In this document: piece after piece, positions 62,714-64,000 of the stretch | How positions within the stretch are numbered: the stretch's first letter is position 1 | Layout of the letters: each line of letters begins with the position of its first letter | Assembly: GCF_020166515.1 (NCBI RefSeq) | Contig: NZ_JAINZT010000009.1 | Coordinates: forward strand, 62,001 to 126,000 | Length of the DNA: 64,000 bases | From: Robertkochia flava | Lineage (GTDB): Bacteria; Bacteroidota; Bacteroidia; Flavobacteriales; Flavobacteriaceae | Direction: 5' to 3' | Position numbers and translations under genes: made by a program | Notes under the pieces: model-generated | The model's input: only the letters and a program-made list of their open reading frames with translations | Told to the model about the DNA's origin: nothing | The model's database searches: none

Positions 62714-63688
62714 ATGAGCGAAAACAGCTATAGTATTCCTAAAACCTGGTGGTTGATAAGCCTCGTGCTAATTATCACCCCCCTGACTGCTTCTGCCCAA
62801 AAACTGGGGCACTACCTCAAGGGAGACCAGGTAATTTTCGTATTCTCCCCCCAGGATTATGAGACCTTTACCCGGCTTAAGAACGGAAGAACCAAAGATC
62901 CGGCACGGGTAAAAGTAAAACGGGTATGCATCTCAGGAAATTTCAATAACTGGGATAAAGACGGAGTTCCCATGGACCCGCTCGGAGACGGGGTATTTGT
63001 GCTATCCCAACCCCTTAGTATTTTTAAGGATGAACTCACCTGGGATTTCAAATACCTGGTCAATGGCAAATACTGGGCAGAACCCGACGCATCTTTTCGC
63101 GATAACGTGGTGGCCGGCACCTTTCCCAACGGAGACACCAGCTACTTCCTGCAACTCAACACCTTCCGGCCGGACATTATGGGCAACACCCTTTTCCGAC
63201 TCCCGGGACATACCGATGCCAGGGAAGTGATTCTTACCGGCACCTTTAACAGCTGGAACAATCACACCCTGCCCATGGAAAAGACCGCTACAGGATGGAG
63301 ACTCGCTCTGGACCTGGAACCCGGCTTCTATCAATACAAATTCATTGTGGATGGGGTGATGATCGAGGACCCCCTGAACGACGACCTGGTGCGCCACGAT
63401 CAACTGGGACCGGTTTCGGTAATTAAAGTCACCAAGGAAGTGCGCTTTTTCCTGAACACCCACCTAAGTGCGCAAAATGTCGCTGTTGCAGGAACCTTCA
63501 ACAACTGGCAACCCGACCTCGACCTTATGGAAAAAACCGAAGACGGCTGGGAGATCAAGCTCGAACTCCCGGAGGGCAAACATTATTACAGGTTTGTGGT
63601 AGACGACGCATGGATAACCGACCCGACAAATCCGGTTCAGGAATACGACGACGAAGGCCATGTGAATTCGGTGATCATCGTAAACTGA
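62714..63688 (+). CDS. Exported triple AMPK1-CBM/CBM48-type protein, paralogue 2
   Basis: About 324 residues from the ATG at 62714; a TTG at 62690 in frame would add eight residues. Signal or anchor segment (WWLISLVLIITPLTASAQ). It follows paralogue 1 throughout: a first module with VCISGNFNNWDKDGVPM, a second with VILTGTFNSWNNHTLPMEKTATGW and QYKFIVDGVMIEDP, a third with VAVAGTFNNWQPDLDLMEKTEDGW and YYRFVVDDAWITDPTNP. It has its own spacer of 193 nt and probably its own promoter. Tandem duplication is likely. Confidence 0.83.
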   Translation: MSENSYSIPKTWWLISLVLIITPLTASAQKLGHYLKGDQVIFVFSPQDYETFTRLKNGRTKDPARVKVKRVCISGNFNNWDKDGVPMDPLGDGVFVLSQPLSIFKDELTWDFKYLVNGKYWAEPDASFRDNVVAGTFPNGDTSYFLQLNTFRPDIMGNTLFRLPGHTDAREVILTGTFNSWNNHTLPMEKTATGWRLALDLEPGFYQYKFIVDGVMIEDPLNDDLVRHDQLGPVSVIKVTKEVRFFLNTHLSAQNVAVAGTFNNWQPDLDLMEKTEDGWEIKLELPEGKHYYRFVVDDAWITDPTNPVQEYDDEGHVNSVIIVN

Positions 63689-63763
63689 ATCTAAAGAAAT
63701 ACCCCTATGACGTAAGGTATTATAAGAGATATAGACTACCTTCGCGAAAGTTAATTATAAGCT

Positions 63764-64000
63764 ATGGAACTAGACCTTTTAAAACCTCAGATTGATCAGA
63801 TCATTGCCGACACAGAACGCACTCCTGACCAGAAAATGGAAGCCATTTGTGAGCTTTTGCAAACTTCTGTTGCGCATTATGACTGGGTGGGCTTTTACTT
63901 TAAAAACGGCGATAAGAACGAACTTAAATTGCGTGCCTTCGCCGGAGAACCCACAGACCATACCATTATCCCATTTGGCAAGGGCATTTGCGGACAGGTA
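63764..64000 (+). CDS. GAF-domain protein, probable free methionine-R-sulfoxide reductase, 5' part
   Basis: Only the first 79 codons lie in the window (the gene runs off the end). The sequence YDWVGFYFKNGDKNELKLRAF followed by IIPFGKGICGQV matches the small GAF-domain proteins of the fRMsr/YebR group, where the Cys in GKG(V/I)CG is one of the catalytic cysteines. It would reduce free methionine-R-sulfoxide. Classification rests on half the protein. Confidence 0.75.
   Translation, partial: MELDLLKPQIDQIIADTERTPDQKMEAICELLQTSVAHYDWVGFYFKNGDKNELKLRAFAGEPTDHTIIPFGKGICGQV

Overview
The window looks like a chromosome segment from a gliding member of the Bacteroidota, class Flavobacteriia, most likely family Flavobacteriaceae. 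The evidence is a complete gldK-gldL-gldM-gldN cluster (gliding motility and type IX secretion), SGNH/MBOAT O-acetylation genes, Bacteroidota-type promoters (TAnnTTTG -7 boxes), many lipoproteins and SpII signals typical of the group, and the conserved order miaB, sigma-54 regulator, lptE, TPR protein, secG, groES, groEL. The genus cannot be fixed from the sequence alone. No phage, insertion sequence, CRISPR array or rRNA operon is visible.

Layout. 1-8.8 kb: the end of an outer-membrane beta-barrel protein, a VOC protein, a lipoprotein, an APC amino-acid permease coupled to an aldo-keto reductase/RidA fusion, and a large BNR/Asp-box sortilin-like protein. 8.8-18.6 kb: mostly exported proteins (DUF885-like, lipoproteins, a membrane thioredoxin, two S41 peptidases), with a 1.2-kb gene-free stretch at 11.8-12.9 kb that carries a tandem duplication of a probable small RNA gene. 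18.6-26.2 kb: small housekeeping or orphan genes (U32 tRNA-hydroxylation protein plus ferredoxin, four-helix-bundle protein, tRNA-Leu, CPBP protease, DUF202, Asp/Glu racemase, VOC protein), separated by unusually repeat-rich spacers. 26.2-30.7 kb: an O-acetyltransferase operon (two SGNH proteins and an MBOAT). 30.8-32.7 kb: a TIGR03915/DUF4130 protein divergent from a LexA-like S24 repressor. 32.7-38.4 kb: a tripartite RND efflux operon. 38.5-42 kb: an ABC-F protein, DUF983 and a FAD oxidoreductase. 42.4-50.8 kb: gldKLMN preceded by a degenerate arginase-fold protein and topA. 50.9-53.4 kb: a membrane protein and a BspA-like lipoprotein bracketed by direct repeats. 53.7-60.5 kb: the miaB to groEL block. 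60.6-64 kb: a retropepsin-like protein, two secreted glycogen-binding-domain proteins and the start of a GAF protein.

The most interesting non-coding signals are (1) the roughly 260-bp tandem duplication at 11946-12204 and 12471-12730; each copy has a TATATTTGC promoter box, an 8-bp GC-rich hairpin with a C-rich loop and a terminator, all on the minus strand; (2) an interspersed composite repeat built from a variable (GAGTTT)n tract, a conserved core and a REP-like GCGAG...GCGATCTCC module with changing palindromic inserts; it occurs as arrays at 18.7-19.2 kb and 25.7-26.2 kb and as single copies elsewhere; and (3) a sigma-54-like -24/-12 element before groESL, 2 kb downstream of a sigma-54 activator gene. 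At protein level the points worth a second look are the AKR-RidA fusion with a changed RidA active site, the metal-ligand-less arginase homologue beside gldK, and the tandem secreted AMPK1-type CBM proteins.
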